Notes: generated from the sequence alone by a model not told the origin. DNA of 64,000 bases from Candidatus Gastranaerophilales bacterium (GCA_944322855.1 CALUQG010000006.1:1-64000); one strand, 5' to 3'. Positions 18,804 to 28,480 are shown, numbered from the stretch's first letter. Made by a program: numbers and translations.

Positions 18804-21746
18804 ATGGAAAATAAAAAAACACTTGTTCTGATAGACGGTCATGCTCTCGCATTCAGGAGTTTTTTTGCTCTTGAAAGAACAGGGATGAAAACATCTGATA
18901 AAGAACCGACATGGGCTGTATTCGGATTTTTTAAAGCAATTTTTGATTTATTAAAAAACCCGAAGATATCTCCTGATTGCATAGCTGTTGCTTTTGATGT
19001 AAGCCATCAGACTTTTCGTACGGAATGCTACGAAGAATACAAAGCTAACAGAGAAAGCATGCCTGACACGATGAGAAGCCAGATGGGACTCATTATGGAA
19101 GGGCTTCAGGCTTTTAACATTCCTATTTACACAAAAGAAGGCTACGAAGCCGACGACGTAATAGGCACAATTGTCGACAAAGCTTCAAAGTTAGGACACA
19201 AAACAATTATTCTTACAGGAGACCAGGATGCGTTTCAGCTCATTGACAGAGCAGGCAATGTAAGTGTTTTAATTCCGTCGAAGGGGGAGCTTGTCAATTA
19301 TGATTGGGCAGGTGTTTATAACAAACTTGGAATCTATCCCGATCAAGTCATTGACTACAAAGCTTTAAGAGGCGATACATCTGATAATATACCTGGTATA
19401 AAAGGCATCGGTGAAAAAACAGCAGTAAAACTTCTTGATAGATTTCAATCTCTTGACAATGTATTGCAGCATATTGACGAAGTTGACGGCAAATCATTGA
19501 AAGAAAAGCTGCAAAGCGGTGTTGAAATGGCAAAACTGAGTTATTTCCTTGCAACAATAAAAAGAGATGTACCGATTGATTTTGATTTTGAAAAAACTAA
19601 TCTTGAAATGCCGGATGTAGAAAAGGTTACTGAATTTTTAAAAAGAGTACAATTCTTTAGTTTTCTAAAGAATCTTCCTGAAATATTACGACCTTTCAAT
19701 GTTTGCACTCTTGCATCAAGGCCTGAAAATATAGATTCCGCTGAAATGAAAAAACAGCAGATAAAAGATGAAAAACTCATTGATTTTATAAGCTTAAAAG
19801 ACGAAATCAAAGAAAAAGATACAGACGAATCGGTTTCCCAGCAGCAGCTTGGCCTTTTTGGGGCATTAAATAATAAAAAACAAAATATATTGAAAAATAT
19901 AAAAATGACTATTACGTCAGAAGCTGATTTTGAACAACTTATAAAAGAATTAAAGCAGCAAAAATTGATTGCAATTGACACTGAAACAACCTCGGTAAAT
20001 GCACTCGAAGCCGATTTAGTCGGTATTTCTATAGCATACAATGACAAAATTTCGGCATTAGACGGGCAAGTAATATTAAACAAAGACAGAGGACAGACAA
20101 AATCTTTTTACATACCGGTCTTTCATAAAGTCGGTGAACAGCTTGATATGGAATATGTTTTGCAAAAGCTGAAACCTATTTTTGAAGATAAAGCAATTTT
20201 TAAAACTTTTCAAAATGCAAAATATGAAATCAATACACTTCGCAAGTACGGAATTCATTTTAAAGGAATTATTTTTGACACAATGCTTGCAAGCTATGTT
20301 AATGACCCTTCCAGAAAACATGGACTAAAGATTCAGGCTGCTGAAAATCTGGATTACTTTATGACAGAAATAGATGAACTCATCGGCAAGGGTAAAAAAC
20401 AGATTACAATGGATGATGTACCTATTGAACAGGCATCTGACTATGCCTGCGATGATGCATTTGTAACTCTTGAATTAACACGTTTCTGGCAGGAAAAACT
20501 GGGTGAAGAAGAGAAAAAGCTTCTTTATGAAATCGAAGTACCGACAAGCCTTGTGCTAGCAGAGATGGAAGCACAGGGGGTAAGTCTTGATGTTGATTAT
20601 ATGAGTAGTCTATCCATAGAGCTTGAGAAAAATATAAAAGAAATTGAAGAAAAAATATACGAACTTGCAGGAGAAAAATTTAATATAAATTCTCCAAAAC
20701 AGCTTGCTTCAATTCTTTTTGAAAAACTCGGAATTGAACACAAAACTAAAAAAAGAGGTGCTCAAAAATTTTCAACAGATGCCAAAGTAATGGAAGAACT
20801 TTCCAAAGACCATGAAATAGCAAAATATATACTTGAATACAGACAGTATGCAAAAATAAAATCAACTTATGTAGATGCACTGCCGGAATTGATAAGCCCG
20901 ACAGATTACAAAATACATACCAGCTACAACCAGACTATAACTGTTACCGGACGGCTTTCTTCTTCAAATCCGAATTTGCAAAATATACCTGTAAGAACAA
21001 ACCTCGGAAGCCGGATAAGAAAAGCATTTATACCTGAAGACAAAGAAAATCAAGTCTTATTCAGTGCTGACTATTCTCAAATAGAGTTGAGGCTTCTTGC
21101 TCACTGCTCAGGAGATGAACATCTTATACATGCATTTACCTCGGGAGAAGATATCCATGCACAAACAGCAGCAAAAATTTTCGGAGTTAAACTGGAGGAC
21201 GTAACAAAAGCACAAAGAAGCAGAGCCAAAGCAGTAAACTTTGGTATTGTATACGGTCAAACAAGATACGGACTCGCATCAGCGCTTGGAATATCCAATA
21301 CAGAAGCTCAGGAATTCATTGATAAATACTTTGAAACCTATCCGAAAGTAAAAGAGTATATGGAAAATTCTATTCAAAATGCATATAGTCTTGGATACGC
21401 AAAAACAATTTACGGTCGAAAAAGATATCTTCTCGATGAATTAATGAGTTCTAACCATAATATAAAAGAATTTGCACAGCGAGCAGCGATAAACACACCT
21501 CTTCAGGGTGCGGCTGCCGATTTGATGAAAATGGCAATGATAGATGTATACAAAAAACTTGTTGAAAACAAATTTAACTCAAAATTAATAATGCAGGTTC
21601 ATGACGAACTTATACTTCAAACATACAAAGATGAACTTGATGCTGTCCAAAAACTCGTCAAAGAAGCTATGGAGCTTTCTCAGCCGTTGAAAGTTCCTCT
21701 TGTTGTTGATTGCGCATACGGTTCATCATGGATGGAGGTTGAATAA
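18804..21746 (+). CDS. polA: DNA polymerase I
   Basis: This 980-aa enzyme has three domains: a 5'-3' exonuclease (residues 1-300, with GDQDAFQLID and GIKGIGEKTAVKLL), a 3'-5' exonuclease (about 375-560, catalytic IDTETTS near 391 present, so proofreading is probably active), and the polymerase (motif A DYSQIELR near 755, motif B RSRAKAVNFGIVYG near 808, motif C VHDEL near 933). It removes RNA primers and fills gaps. The product is somewhat longer than E. coli Pol I (928 aa). The stop overlaps the next start (TAATG). Confidence 0.98.
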   Translation: MENKKTLVLIDGHALAFRSFFALERTGMKTSDKEPTWAVFGFFKAIFDLLKNPKISPDCIAVAFDVSHQTFRTECYEEYKANRESMPDTMRSQMGLIMEGLQAFNIPIYTKEGYEADDVIGTIVDKASKLGHKTIILTGDQDAFQLIDRAGNVSVLIPSKGELVNYDWAGVYNKLGIYPDQVIDYKALRGDTSDNIPGIKGIGEKTAVKLLDRFQSLDNVLQHIDEVDGKSLKEKLQSGVEMAKLSYFLATIKRDVPIDFDFEKTNLEMPDVEKVTEFLKRVQFFSFLKNLPEILRPFNVCTLASRPENIDSAEMKKQQIKDEKLIDFISLKDEIKEKDTDESVSQQQLGLFGALNNKKQNILKNIKMTITSEADFEQLIKELKQQKLIAIDTETTSVNALEADLVGISIAYNDKISALDGQVILNKDRGQTKSFYIPVFHKVGEQLDMEYVLQKLKPIFEDKAIFKTFQNAKYEINTLRKYGIHFKGIIFDTMLASYVNDPSRKHGLKIQAAENLDYFMTEIDELIGKGKKQITMDDVPIEQASDYACDDAFVTLELTRFWQEKLGEEEKKLLYEIEVPTSLVLAEMEAQGVSLDVDYMSSLSIELEKNIKEIEEKIYELAGEKFNINSPKQLASILFEKLGIEHKTKKRGAQKFSTDAKVMEELSKDHEIAKYILEYRQYAKIKSTYVDALPELISPTDYKIHTSYNQTITVTGRLSSSNPNLQNIPVRTNLGSRIRKAFIPEDKENQVLFSADYSQIELRLLAHCSGDEHLIHAFTSGEDIHAQTAAKIFGVKLEDVTKAQRSRAKAVNFGIVYGQTRYGLASALGISNTEAQEFIDKYFETYPKVKEYMENSIQNAYSLGYAKTIYGRKRYLLDELMSSNHNIKEFAQRAAINTPLQGAAADLMKMAMIDVYKKLVENKFNSKLIMQVHDELILQTYKDELDAVQKLVKEAMELSQPLKVPLVVDCAYGSSWMEVE

Positions 21747-22168
21747 TGTATAAAACACTTTTTGTTTTAATATTTTCTTTTATTATATTTTCATTACAAC
21801 CGGCATTTTGTGCTCAAGAAGATACTCTTGAAGCAGCTTATGCACAAACAGCAGCCACATACACTAATTACAAAGACTGCATTAGGCTTTATAAGATGCC
21901 ATTTGGCAAACTTTTCTATCTTACATTATCAAGTGTAAATGCAAACAAATACACTATTCTTGAAATGCAGTCCAGAAACGGTTATATAATTTTTGAAACA
22001 GGCGGCAAAGAATTCTTGTTAAATGTTATGAAAAAAGATAAATATTACACTTTTTTGAGACTTTCACCAGCTGACAACAACTATTATTTTTCAACAACTA
22101 TACCTCAAAATATATTCAGGTACATTGATTTGAATTTCAATACCGAAGTCAAAGAGTTAAAATTCTAA
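21746..22168 (+). CDS. Small secreted protein of unknown function
   Basis: A 140-aa protein with a signal peptide (MYKTLFVLIFSFIIF..., cleavage probably after FCA). The mature part is Tyr/Asn-rich with alternating hydrophobic residues, perhaps beta-rich. The family is not recognised. The ATG overlaps the polA stop by one base, so it is translationally coupled to polA, although an envelope protein and a polymerase have no clear shared function. Confidence 0.75.
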   Translation: MYKTLFVLIFSFIIFSLQPAFCAQEDTLEAAYAQTAATYTNYKDCIRLYKMPFGKLFYLTLSSVNANKYTILEMQSRNGYIIFETGGKEFLLNVMKKDKYYTFLRLSPADNNYYFSTTIPQNIFRYIDLNFNTEVKELKF

Positions 22169-22178
22169 ATAATTAAAA

Positions 22179-22370
22179 CTATTTAGTCATCGAAAATATA
22201 ACTGCAAGTATAATTATTGCAAATATAACAGTAATAACAGTGCTAAATATTTTGTCTGCTTTATCCAGTTTTACAGCAAGCTGTGGATTTATTTGCGCAA
22301 CAATTCCAAGAAAAATAGATTTAACTAAACGTCTTTGGCGAAACTCGTTATTTTCGTTATTTCTGTATAT
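22179..22370 (-). CDS. Possible tiny membrane protein without a standard start
   Basis: An open frame of 63 codons ends at TAG 22179-22181. Its C-terminal half (ADKIFSTVITVIFAIIILAV, then IFSMTK) is a clean membrane helix after an Arg/Lys-rich, Asn-rich first half. AGAGGA lies just after the stop of the DUF3137 gene; the codon six bases later is ATA (22370), and no ATG, GTG or TTG is available in this frame. It may begin with ATA, or be a frameshifted tail of the gene upstream. The coding look (hydrophobic periodicity, no internal stops) is good, the start is not. Confidence 0.4.
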   Translation of the reverse strand: MYRNNENNEFRQRRLVKSIFLGIVAQINPQLAVKLDKADKIFSTVITVIFAIIILAVIFSMTK

Positions 22371-22380
22371 ATTTTTTCCT

Positions 22381-23334
22381 CTACATTCCTATATTTTGAT
22401 TAAGTTTTAAAGTATAAATCAAGTCAAATATCGATATCATTTGATAGAAAACTTTTTCAAAATTATCTTTATTTATTAATGTTGACCATATACTCCCAAC
22501 TTCAAAAAAGTCTTCGAAAGATTCGATTGCAATAATAATATATCCTTCATCAAAAGCACAGTTTATCTCGGGTGCAAAAATTACTTTTCCGTTCTCTTTT
22601 TTAGCAAAAATATCACGTATATTTTTCAATCGCTCCATAAACGCTGTTGTTAATAAATATCTTGCTTCAATCTGATCATCAGAAAAAACATTAAACATTT
22701 TTTCAAATTCAGGGTCTTCAAGATTTACTCTTTGCAATTTATTCTTTGCAAATCCGCCAGCAATATCAGGTCGAATTATCGTAAGTCCTTTAAATCTTTT
22801 TTGCATAGTAACTTTGACAAACAAACCTGAAAAATCTTTGACAGTTCTTCTCTTTTCACTGTTTCTGGCACCTTCAGTATGTGTCAAATTACATTCTTGT
22901 ATAAAAATATCAAGTTCCTGATATCGTCCGAATATTTTATCATCAGTATTCATTCGTTCTGATTTCGGGTAAAATTGATATTTTTTAATTTCATTAAAAG
23001 AGATAAGTTCCTTATCAGTAAGCTGAAAATTGCCGAAAATACTCAATATAGAAGCCAAAAGCCTGCTTTTCAGTTTTTTTATAAAAGGTACGACAAATCC
23101 AGCCTGAATATATACTATACCAATAAAAGCTACAATACCAAGGACACCAAGCCTTATCTTCTGTTCAAAAGGAAGCAGAAAATAAACGATAGCAGCAATA
23201 ACAAGCAGCACAATAGCTGAGTTGATAACTTTTTGTTTAATTACCACTCTTTCACTTTCAAGTTCGCTTAGCTGGGGATAAATCTTATTTGAGTATATTT
23301 GCTCAAATTTTTGTTTTAACTTTGCTTTGTCCAT
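22381..23334 (-). CDS. DUF3137 membrane protein
   Basis: A 317-aa protein with two membrane helices near 37-75 (INSAIVLLVIAAIVYFLL and LGVLGIVAFIGIVYIQAG) and a cytoplasmic domain matching DUF3137, seen in LEDPEFEKMFNVFSDDQIEARYLLT (quoted in part) and the ESFEDFFEVG end. DUF3137 proteins are of unknown function and often found next to LemA proteins; none is present here. I see no strong ribosome site before ATG 23334. A 63-codon membrane ORF follows directly. Confidence 0.85.
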   Translation of the reverse strand: MDKAKLKQKFEQIYSNKIYPQLSELESERVVIKQKVINSAIVLLVIAAIVYFLLPFEQKIRLGVLGIVAFIGIVYIQAGFVVPFIKKLKSRLLASILSIFGNFQLTDKELISFNEIKKYQFYPKSERMNTDDKIFGRYQELDIFIQECNLTHTEGARNSEKRRTVKDFSGLFVKVTMQKRFKGLTIIRPDIAGGFAKNKLQRVNLEDPEFEKMFNVFSDDQIEARYLLTTAFMERLKNIRDIFAKKENGKVIFAPEINCAFDEGYIIIAIESFEDFFEVGSIWSTLINKDNFEKVFYQMISIFDLIYTLKLNQNIGM

Positions 23335-23396
23335 AATGCATACTGAGAATATTTACTAATACATAAACAATATACATTACTATTTACTAAACCCAA

Positions 23397-23672
23397 TCAG
23401 CAAAAAGGAGGAAATACAGTCTTTTGATTTAGTATAAGTTCTTCTTTTTGCTGTCTTGTCAGGTGCTTTATCCTGTACTCTTCCTTCATTGCTTCGGATT
23501 TGGAAGGGAATTCCTTCACATAAACCATCTTCAAAGGTTTATGCGCACGAGTATATTTTGCAGCCAACCCCAATTTATGTTTTTCAAATCTTGTTTCAGG
23601 ATTATCCGTATATCCGCAATACAAGGTATTATCCTTAGTAAGTATTATATAAGTATAATAGGTTTTATTCAT
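23397..23672 (-). CDS. GIY-YIG endonuclease-like protein (UPF0213 type)
   Basis: A 91-aa single-domain protein with the GIY-YIG core TYIILTKDNTLYCGYT, the conserved Arg in RFEKHKLG and the Glu in SKSEAMKEEYRIK, as in the YhbQ/UPF0213 family. Members carry a nuclease fold with a poorly known substrate. It overlaps the end of the dus gene by eight bases, so the two are co-translated. Confidence 0.92.
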   Translation of the reverse strand: MNKTYYTYIILTKDNTLYCGYTDNPETRFEKHKLGLAAKYTRAHKPLKMVYVKEFPSKSEAMKEEYRIKHLTRQQKEELILNQKTVFPPFC

Positions 23673-24705
23673 TTACCGCTGACGCTTCTTTTTCTTCAAT
23701 GATACTTAGTATTTCAAATATTTTTTCAAGAGAATTTTCTGTCACAAGTGCCCCTCTAAAAACAGCCGCATCTCTTATCCCTTTTATATAATAAGGATAA
23801 AATTTACGAACAAATTGAATTGCAACATGTTCGCCTCTCAACACAATTTCAGTGTTGATGTGTTCTTTAAGCAGCTGAATTTTTTCAACATGCGACGGAG
23901 CAGACAAAATTTCACCGAATTTAAGATAGTGTTCTATTCTGTATATTAAATCAGGAGCCCCGAGAACACCTCTTCCCACAGCGACTCCGTCAGTATTTGA
24001 TTTTTGTATACAAGTTTTTGCATCTTCCGGCGAAAGAATATCACCGTTAGCAAACACAGGAACTTTTACTTCTTTTTTAACATCAGCAATTGCACTCCAA
24101 TCAGCTTTTCCTGAATACATTTGTGAACGGGTTCTGCAATGTATGGTCATCGCATCAGCTCCGGATTGTTCCATAAGTTTTGCAAATTCCAAAAAGTTTT
24201 GTTCCATAACTGTATAGCCCAGACGAAATTTAACAGTTACAGGAATTGATACAGCATCTTTGATTGACTTAACAATATCAGATGCAAGCTGAGGTGTTCG
24301 CATCAAAGCTGAACCGTCACCTCCTGAAACAACCTTTTTTACAGGACATCCCATATTTATATCAATTATGGAAGCGCCCTTATTTTCAAGAATCTTTGCT
24401 GCTTTAGCCATCATTGCAGGTTTATGTCCGGAAATTTGAAAAGCCAGAGGAAATTCATTTTCTTTATATGCCAGTATTTTTTCGTGTTCATCGGGTCTGT
24501 TTTGCATTAGCATTTCCGAACTAATCATTTCGGTTGTCAAAAGACAATCCGGAGAAAACTTTCTTACAAGCTGCCTCAACGGCATATCAGTAATCCCGGC
24601 CATAGGTGCAAGGGATACGCAGCTTTGAAATTCTATATTCCCGATTTTTGTTATTAACTTATTTTTTTGCAGCTGGTTTTGTTGCAGCAACCGGCTTTGT
24701 TTCAT
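23665..24705 (-). CDS. dus: tRNA-dihydrouridine synthase
   Basis: A 346-aa flavoenzyme of the Dus family that reduces uridine to dihydrouridine in the tRNA D-loop. Key motifs are APMAGITDMPLR (FMN site), NMGCPVKKVV with the catalytic Cys near 120, VTVKFRLGY, and GVAVGRGVLGAP. The best match in mind is DusB. The only in-frame ATG start (24705) overlaps the preceding TPR gene by 47 bases; a shorter start at TTG 24690 is possible. Confidence 0.92.
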   Translation of the reverse strand: MKQSRLLQQNQLQKNKLITKIGNIEFQSCVSLAPMAGITDMPLRQLVRKFSPDCLLTTEMISSEMLMQNRPDEHEKILAYKENEFPLAFQISGHKPAMMAKAAKILENKGASIIDINMGCPVKKVVSGGDGSALMRTPQLASDIVKSIKDAVSIPVTVKFRLGYTVMEQNFLEFAKLMEQSGADAMTIHCRTRSQMYSGKADWSAIADVKKEVKVPVFANGDILSPEDAKTCIQKSNTDGVAVGRGVLGAPDLIYRIEHYLKFGEILSAPSHVEKIQLLKEHINTEIVLRGEHVAIQFVRKFYPYYIKGIRDAAVFRGALVTENSLEKIFEILSIIEEKEASAVNE

Positions 24706-26851
24706 ACTTTTTTAATTCCTGTATTCTTTTTGCAGAATATCTTGTATATTCGTTTGTTTCACCTGCTTTTTGGGTAGCGGCTAAATATTTTTTGTGGTAC
24801 ATAAGAGCATTTGAATATTGTCCTAAATAATCATAATCAATTGCAATAGAGTAATTGGCAATCAGCATTTGAGGATTGTATATCAAAGCTTTTTTATAAT
24901 CGTTTATTGCATTTTGATATTTCTTTTGTGCATCGTAGACCATTCCTCTGTAGTAATAAGCATTTGCATCTTTTGCATCCTGAGCCAATACAGCATTTAA
25001 TAAAGACAGAGCCTGCTGATACTGAGCTTTGTCAAAACAAGAAATAGCCTTATCCATTTTGACTGTATTTTCCTGTTCAATAACATAGGTCAAAAGCTCT
25101 TTTGCGTTATTATTTTTAGGATCAAGAGCCAGTGCTTTTCTCGCAAAATTTTTCGCCTTTGTAAAATTTTCTATATTAGAATAAGCAAGGGCTGCATAAT
25201 AAGCGGTATCCGCATTTTTAGAATCAATAGCAAACGATTTTTCATAATAGCTTGCGGCAGTTGCATTGTCATTCAATGCCTGATAGCTTGCACCTATTCC
25301 GATTAATGCCTCAGGCGTTACTGGCAGAATTTTTTGATACAGTGTTATTGCTTCTTGATATTTCTTTTGATTAAAAAGTTCTGTAGCTTTGGAATACAAT
25401 AATGAACCTGACTCTGCATCAATAGAAGAAAGCTGTTTTTTTACAAGCTGATTTTCAGGGAAAAGGCCTTTTGCATTAGTCAATATATTTCTGGCTTTTT
25501 CAAATTCTCCTTTTTGTTGATAGGCCTGAGCTAGATTTATGTATGCGTCTTCGTTTTGAGGATCCAATTTTATTGACTGATTGTAATAAGCAATTGAATC
25601 TGTAATTTTTCCGGCTTTATGTAGTTCATAAGCATATTGATATGTCAAATTTGGATTATCAGGATCTTTTTGGAGTTCTGCATAGAAAAATGCCAGCTTT
25701 TGCTGAGGTGTCATACTTGTTGAATACATATCAAACATTTCATTTTTAACAGTCTGATTTGCAGGCTCAAGATTTAGCGCCAGTTTATAATTTTCTAAAG
25801 CAGCATCTTTATTCCCCATTGCTCTATAGCATTGAGCCTTGTAAAAATATGGAAGCATATAATTCGGATTAACAGCAATTATAGTATCATATGCCGCTAT
25901 TGCGGTATTATATTCCTTTTGAGCCTGGTACAAAGTGCCGATATTTAATCTTGTATTTATATTGGAAGGATTCAAATCCTCTGCCTTATTATATTCAGCA
26001 AGTGCAGCATCAAAATTGTTTCTTTTCTGATATACAGCTCCGAGATTTGCATGTGCTTCTGCATCATTTGGATTTACGTTAATTTTTTGTTTCCAAATAT
26101 TTTCCAGTGCAAGAAGAATTTCCTCGTTATTTTCCGAACCTGAAATAGCAAGGTTATATTCACTTGCTGCCTTTTCAGTTTTTCCGAGTCTTTCATATGC
26201 GCCGGCAAGTTTCAAATGCAAGTTAGAATTGTTTGCATCCAGAGCTATTGCCTGTTCCAAATAATAAACAGCCTGATTGTTAAGGTTCATTATGTAATAA
26301 ATTTCACCCATATTAGCAAGAGAACCTTTTCGGTAATTTACATCATTTTGCGCTTTTTGAAATTCTACAATTGCCGCAGCAAACTCGCCTTGAGCTCTCA
26401 GTGATTTACCCATCATATAGCGGCCTTTAGGTGTCTGATCTGCATTTATTGCATAAAGAATATTATCTAGATTTTCTTCCATTGTGTTTAAATCAGTAAT
26501 ATATCTTGCATCAACAGGGGTATTTTCATAATATTTCATATAAAAAATAGCGGATCTTAAATCATTTGCAGCCTTGTTGTAATCTGTAGCTTTATTATTA
26601 TGATATTGTGCACGAAGGATATACGCATTAATAAGTTGAATTCTTGAAGACTTATCCTCAGGATTTTCTCTAAGTGCTTTTCTAAACTCTGTTATTGCAT
26701 TAGAGTATTGGTCTGATTTAAGATAATTCATTCCATTTGTATAATATACACTTGGTTCACCTGTATATGAAGAAATTTCTTCTCCCAAAGCTCCTGAAAC
26801 AAAACCGGTCATAAACAATAAAAAAAATGCTGTTAATACTTTCTTTTTCAT
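24659..26851 (-). CDS. Large secreted TPR protein
   Basis: A 730-aa protein that starts with a signal peptide (KKKVLTAFFLLFMTGFVSG) and is otherwise built of about 15 TPR units (for example NLGAVYQKRNNFDAALAEYN and AYINLAQAYQQKGEFEKARN). It ends with Ala/Lys-rich residues. TPR solenoids hold protein partners; in a periplasmic location this suggests envelope assembly or a polymer-secretion complex, but no partner is adjacent. I prefer ATG 26851, preceded by AAAGG, over the longer frame to 26872. Confidence 0.87.
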   Translation of the reverse strand: MKKKVLTAFFLLFMTGFVSGALGEEISSYTGEPSVYYTNGMNYLKSDQYSNAITEFRKALRENPEDKSSRIQLINAYILRAQYHNNKATDYNKAANDLRSAIFYMKYYENTPVDARYITDLNTMEENLDNILYAINADQTPKGRYMMGKSLRAQGEFAAAIVEFQKAQNDVNYRKGSLANMGEIYYIMNLNNQAVYYLEQAIALDANNSNLHLKLAGAYERLGKTEKAASEYNLAISGSENNEEILLALENIWKQKINVNPNDAEAHANLGAVYQKRNNFDAALAEYNKAEDLNPSNINTRLNIGTLYQAQKEYNTAIAAYDTIIAVNPNYMLPYFYKAQCYRAMGNKDAALENYKLALNLEPANQTVKNEMFDMYSTSMTPQQKLAFFYAELQKDPDNPNLTYQYAYELHKAGKITDSIAYYNQSIKLDPQNEDAYINLAQAYQQKGEFEKARNILTNAKGLFPENQLVKKQLSSIDAESGSLLYSKATELFNQKKYQEAITLYQKILPVTPEALIGIGASYQALNDNATAASYYEKSFAIDSKNADTAYYAALAYSNIENFTKAKNFARKALALDPKNNNAKELLTYVIEQENTVKMDKAISCFDKAQYQQALSLLNAVLAQDAKDANAYYYRGMVYDAQKKYQNAINDYKKALIYNPQMLIANYSIAIDYDYLGQYSNALMYHKKYLAATQKAGETNEYTRYSAKRIQELKKYETKPVAATKPAAKK

Positions 26852-26947
26852 TTTCTTGCCTTTCTTTATCATTGAGCCGGCTTAACCAAATAGAGCTGGC
26901 AAAACAATATTATAATTATATTGCAAATTTGACAATAATCCTAATGT

Positions 26948-27346
26948 TTAATTTTCCTTGTTAAGATAATCAGTAAAATGCTTTTTATGAATCGTATAAC
27001 CGCAGCCATCATGCAAATCTGCAGGATAATATATTCTAGGAGCCGGATATCTTTTGCACATAGCAAGCCGTTTATCATAAACAGAACATAAACCTTCTTT
27101 TGTCACATACTTGCATGCAAATATCAAATTTCCGAATTCGTCCTTGCCTTTTATATAAAACCTCTTGTATGCCGGATACAAAAACTGCATTATCTTGAAC
27201 TCTTTTTCTGTATATGTATCAAAACTATACATATAATTGCAGCATTTACCGCATTTTTTGCATTCTCCTGTAATTTCGTAACTTATTTTTTCAGGTACAA
27301 AATATGACAACAGTTCATAGTAAAAAGATTTTAATAAATTTATCAT
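26948..27346 (-). CDS. YkgJ-like metal-binding protein (CxxCxxCC)
   Basis: A 132-aa protein with the motif GECKKCGKCCNY near residue 28 and further cysteines in FACKYVTKEGLCSVYDKR, RLAMCKRYP and DGCGY, matching the YkgJ/UPF0153 family of proteins thought to bind Fe-S or zinc. Its role is not established. It lies between rpsP and the TPR protein on the same strand, with a terminator upstream. Confidence 0.88.
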   Translation of the reverse strand: MINLLKSFYYELLSYFVPEKISYEITGECKKCGKCCNYMYSFDTYTEKEFKIMQFLYPAYKRFYIKGKDEFGNLIFACKYVTKEGLCSVYDKRLAMCKRYPAPRIYYPADLHDGCGYTIHKKHFTDYLNKEN

Positions 27347-27382
27347 GAAGAGATTATACCTCTTTTAACAAATTTTTCATAT

Positions 27383-27410
27383 AAAAAAAACCGCCTTGAA
27401 ATCAAAGCGG
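27383..27410 (-). terminator. Terminator of rpsP
   Basis: On the minus strand CCGCTTTGA pairs with TCAAGGCGG (one mismatch) and is followed by eight T. It stands about 50 bases after the rpsP stop and before the YkgJ-like gene. Confidence 0.85.
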
Positions 27411-27458
27411 CTTAATAAGTGTTCTTTTCCCCTGTTAATAAATCTGTAAATCAAAAGC

Positions 27459-27866
27459 TTATTCAGCAGCCGGGGCTTCTGCTTCAGCAGCAGGAGCTGC
27501 TTCTGTTTCTGCTTCGGCAGCAGCTTGTGCAGCTTCAGCCTCAGCTTGAGCTTTTGCTTCTTTTTCAGCTTCAAGCTTAGCTTGAGCTTTTTTAGATAAT
27601 TTCTTTTCAGTTTTTTGTTTGTAAATCAATTTACCTTCATCATCGCAGTTGTTGATGAGGTATTGAACTGTTTCAGAAGGTTTTGCACCTTTAGAAATCC
27701 AATCAAGAGCAGTTGCTTTATCCAATTGCATTTCTTTAGTTTTTGGATTGTAATGACCCAATTCACAAATAGGTCTGCCTTCTCTTTTTTGAGAATCATT
27801 GATTACAACAATTCTATATGTCGGGTTCTTTTTATATCCGAGTCTTTTTAATCTAATTTTAACCAT
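27459..27866 (-). CDS. rpsP: Ribosomal protein S16 with acidic/alanine tail
   Basis: A 135-aa protein whose first 85 residues are typical S16 (MVKIRLKRLGYKKNPTYRIV, then REGRPICELGHYNPKTKE). S16 binds 16S rRNA and aids 30S assembly. The last 45 residues are a low-complexity Ala/Glu/Lys tail. GGAG lies before the start. The leader (27870-27960) has complementary stretches near 27906-27925 that could regulate it. Confidence 0.96.
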   Translation of the reverse strand: MVKIRLKRLGYKKNPTYRIVVINDSQKREGRPICELGHYNPKTKEMQLDKATALDWISKGAKPSETVQYLINNCDDEGKLIYKQKTEKKLSKKAQAKLEAEKEAKAQAEAEAAQAAAEAETEAAPAAEAEAPAAE

Positions 27867-28040
27867 GAGGTTTCATTCTCCTGTTTTATCTTTTGCTTCC
27901 TCGGTGGTCTTCAGCCGGAGACACTTTCTCAAGAGGATGTACCGTGAAGTCTTCTTTACATAACTCTATAAAAACACAAGGATATTTAATAATCAAGCTA
28001 AACTACAATTTTTAGCACCCAAAAATGTAAACAAATGTAA

Positions 28041-28072
28041 CAGTATATACTTTTTCTGAAATCAGTATATAC
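28041..28072. promoter_or_regulatory. Tandem CAGTATATAC boxes
   Basis: CAGTATATAC occurs exactly at 28041-28050 and 28063-28072, 22 bases apart (about two helical turns); GTATATAC is itself a palindrome. The boxes lie 55 bases before the small gene at 28127 in the divergent region with rpsP. A regulator site is possible; nothing else supports it. Confidence 0.35.
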
Positions 28073-28126
28073 AAAATGTTTTTATATATTAGTAAGTGAA
28101 AAGTATGATGCAGAGGTGTGAAAAGA

Positions 28127-28459
28127 ATGGGTTATGCCTTTTCTGAAAATGATAAAGACTATACACTGAGATTAGTAAAAGACGTAAAATCAAACAACAT
28201 AAAGAACGCGGATGAAATTATGGATGCAATTAAAGAATACAGAATTGAAATAGCAGAGCAAATTGACGAACTCGAGTCAATTTACCCGATTACTGAAGAA
28301 ACAGAACGACAGATAGCTATTTTAATCCGGCAGGATCAATATCTTTCTGTTCTTGAGAAGAAACAAAAAACAGAAATTGCCGATATCTTTTTCAAAGAAG
28401 AAGATAACTGTATAGTTCCTGATGTTTTTATGTGGTATCAGCCGCCACAGGAAGAATAA
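28127..28459 (+). CDS. Small acidic protein of unknown function
   Basis: A 110-aa cytoplasmic protein, Glu/Asp/Ile-rich, probably mostly helical (EIMDAIKEYRIEIAEQIDEL), ending VFMWYQPPQEE. I choose ATG 28127, with GAGGTG eight bases upstream, over the GTG at 28118. It is a single gene with its own terminator. Family not recognised. Confidence 0.78.
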   Translation: MGYAFSENDKDYTLRLVKDVKSNNIKNADEIMDAIKEYRIEIAEQIDELESIYPITEETERQIAILIRQDQYLSVLEKKQKTEIADIFFKEEDNCIVPDVFMWYQPPQEE

Positions 28460-28480
28460 AAATTCTAAAGCAATAATAAA

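Noticed and set aside
27377-27574. Lys/Leu-rich frame of 65 codons on the minus strand
   Set aside because: It is a shifted frame of the low-complexity rpsP tail.
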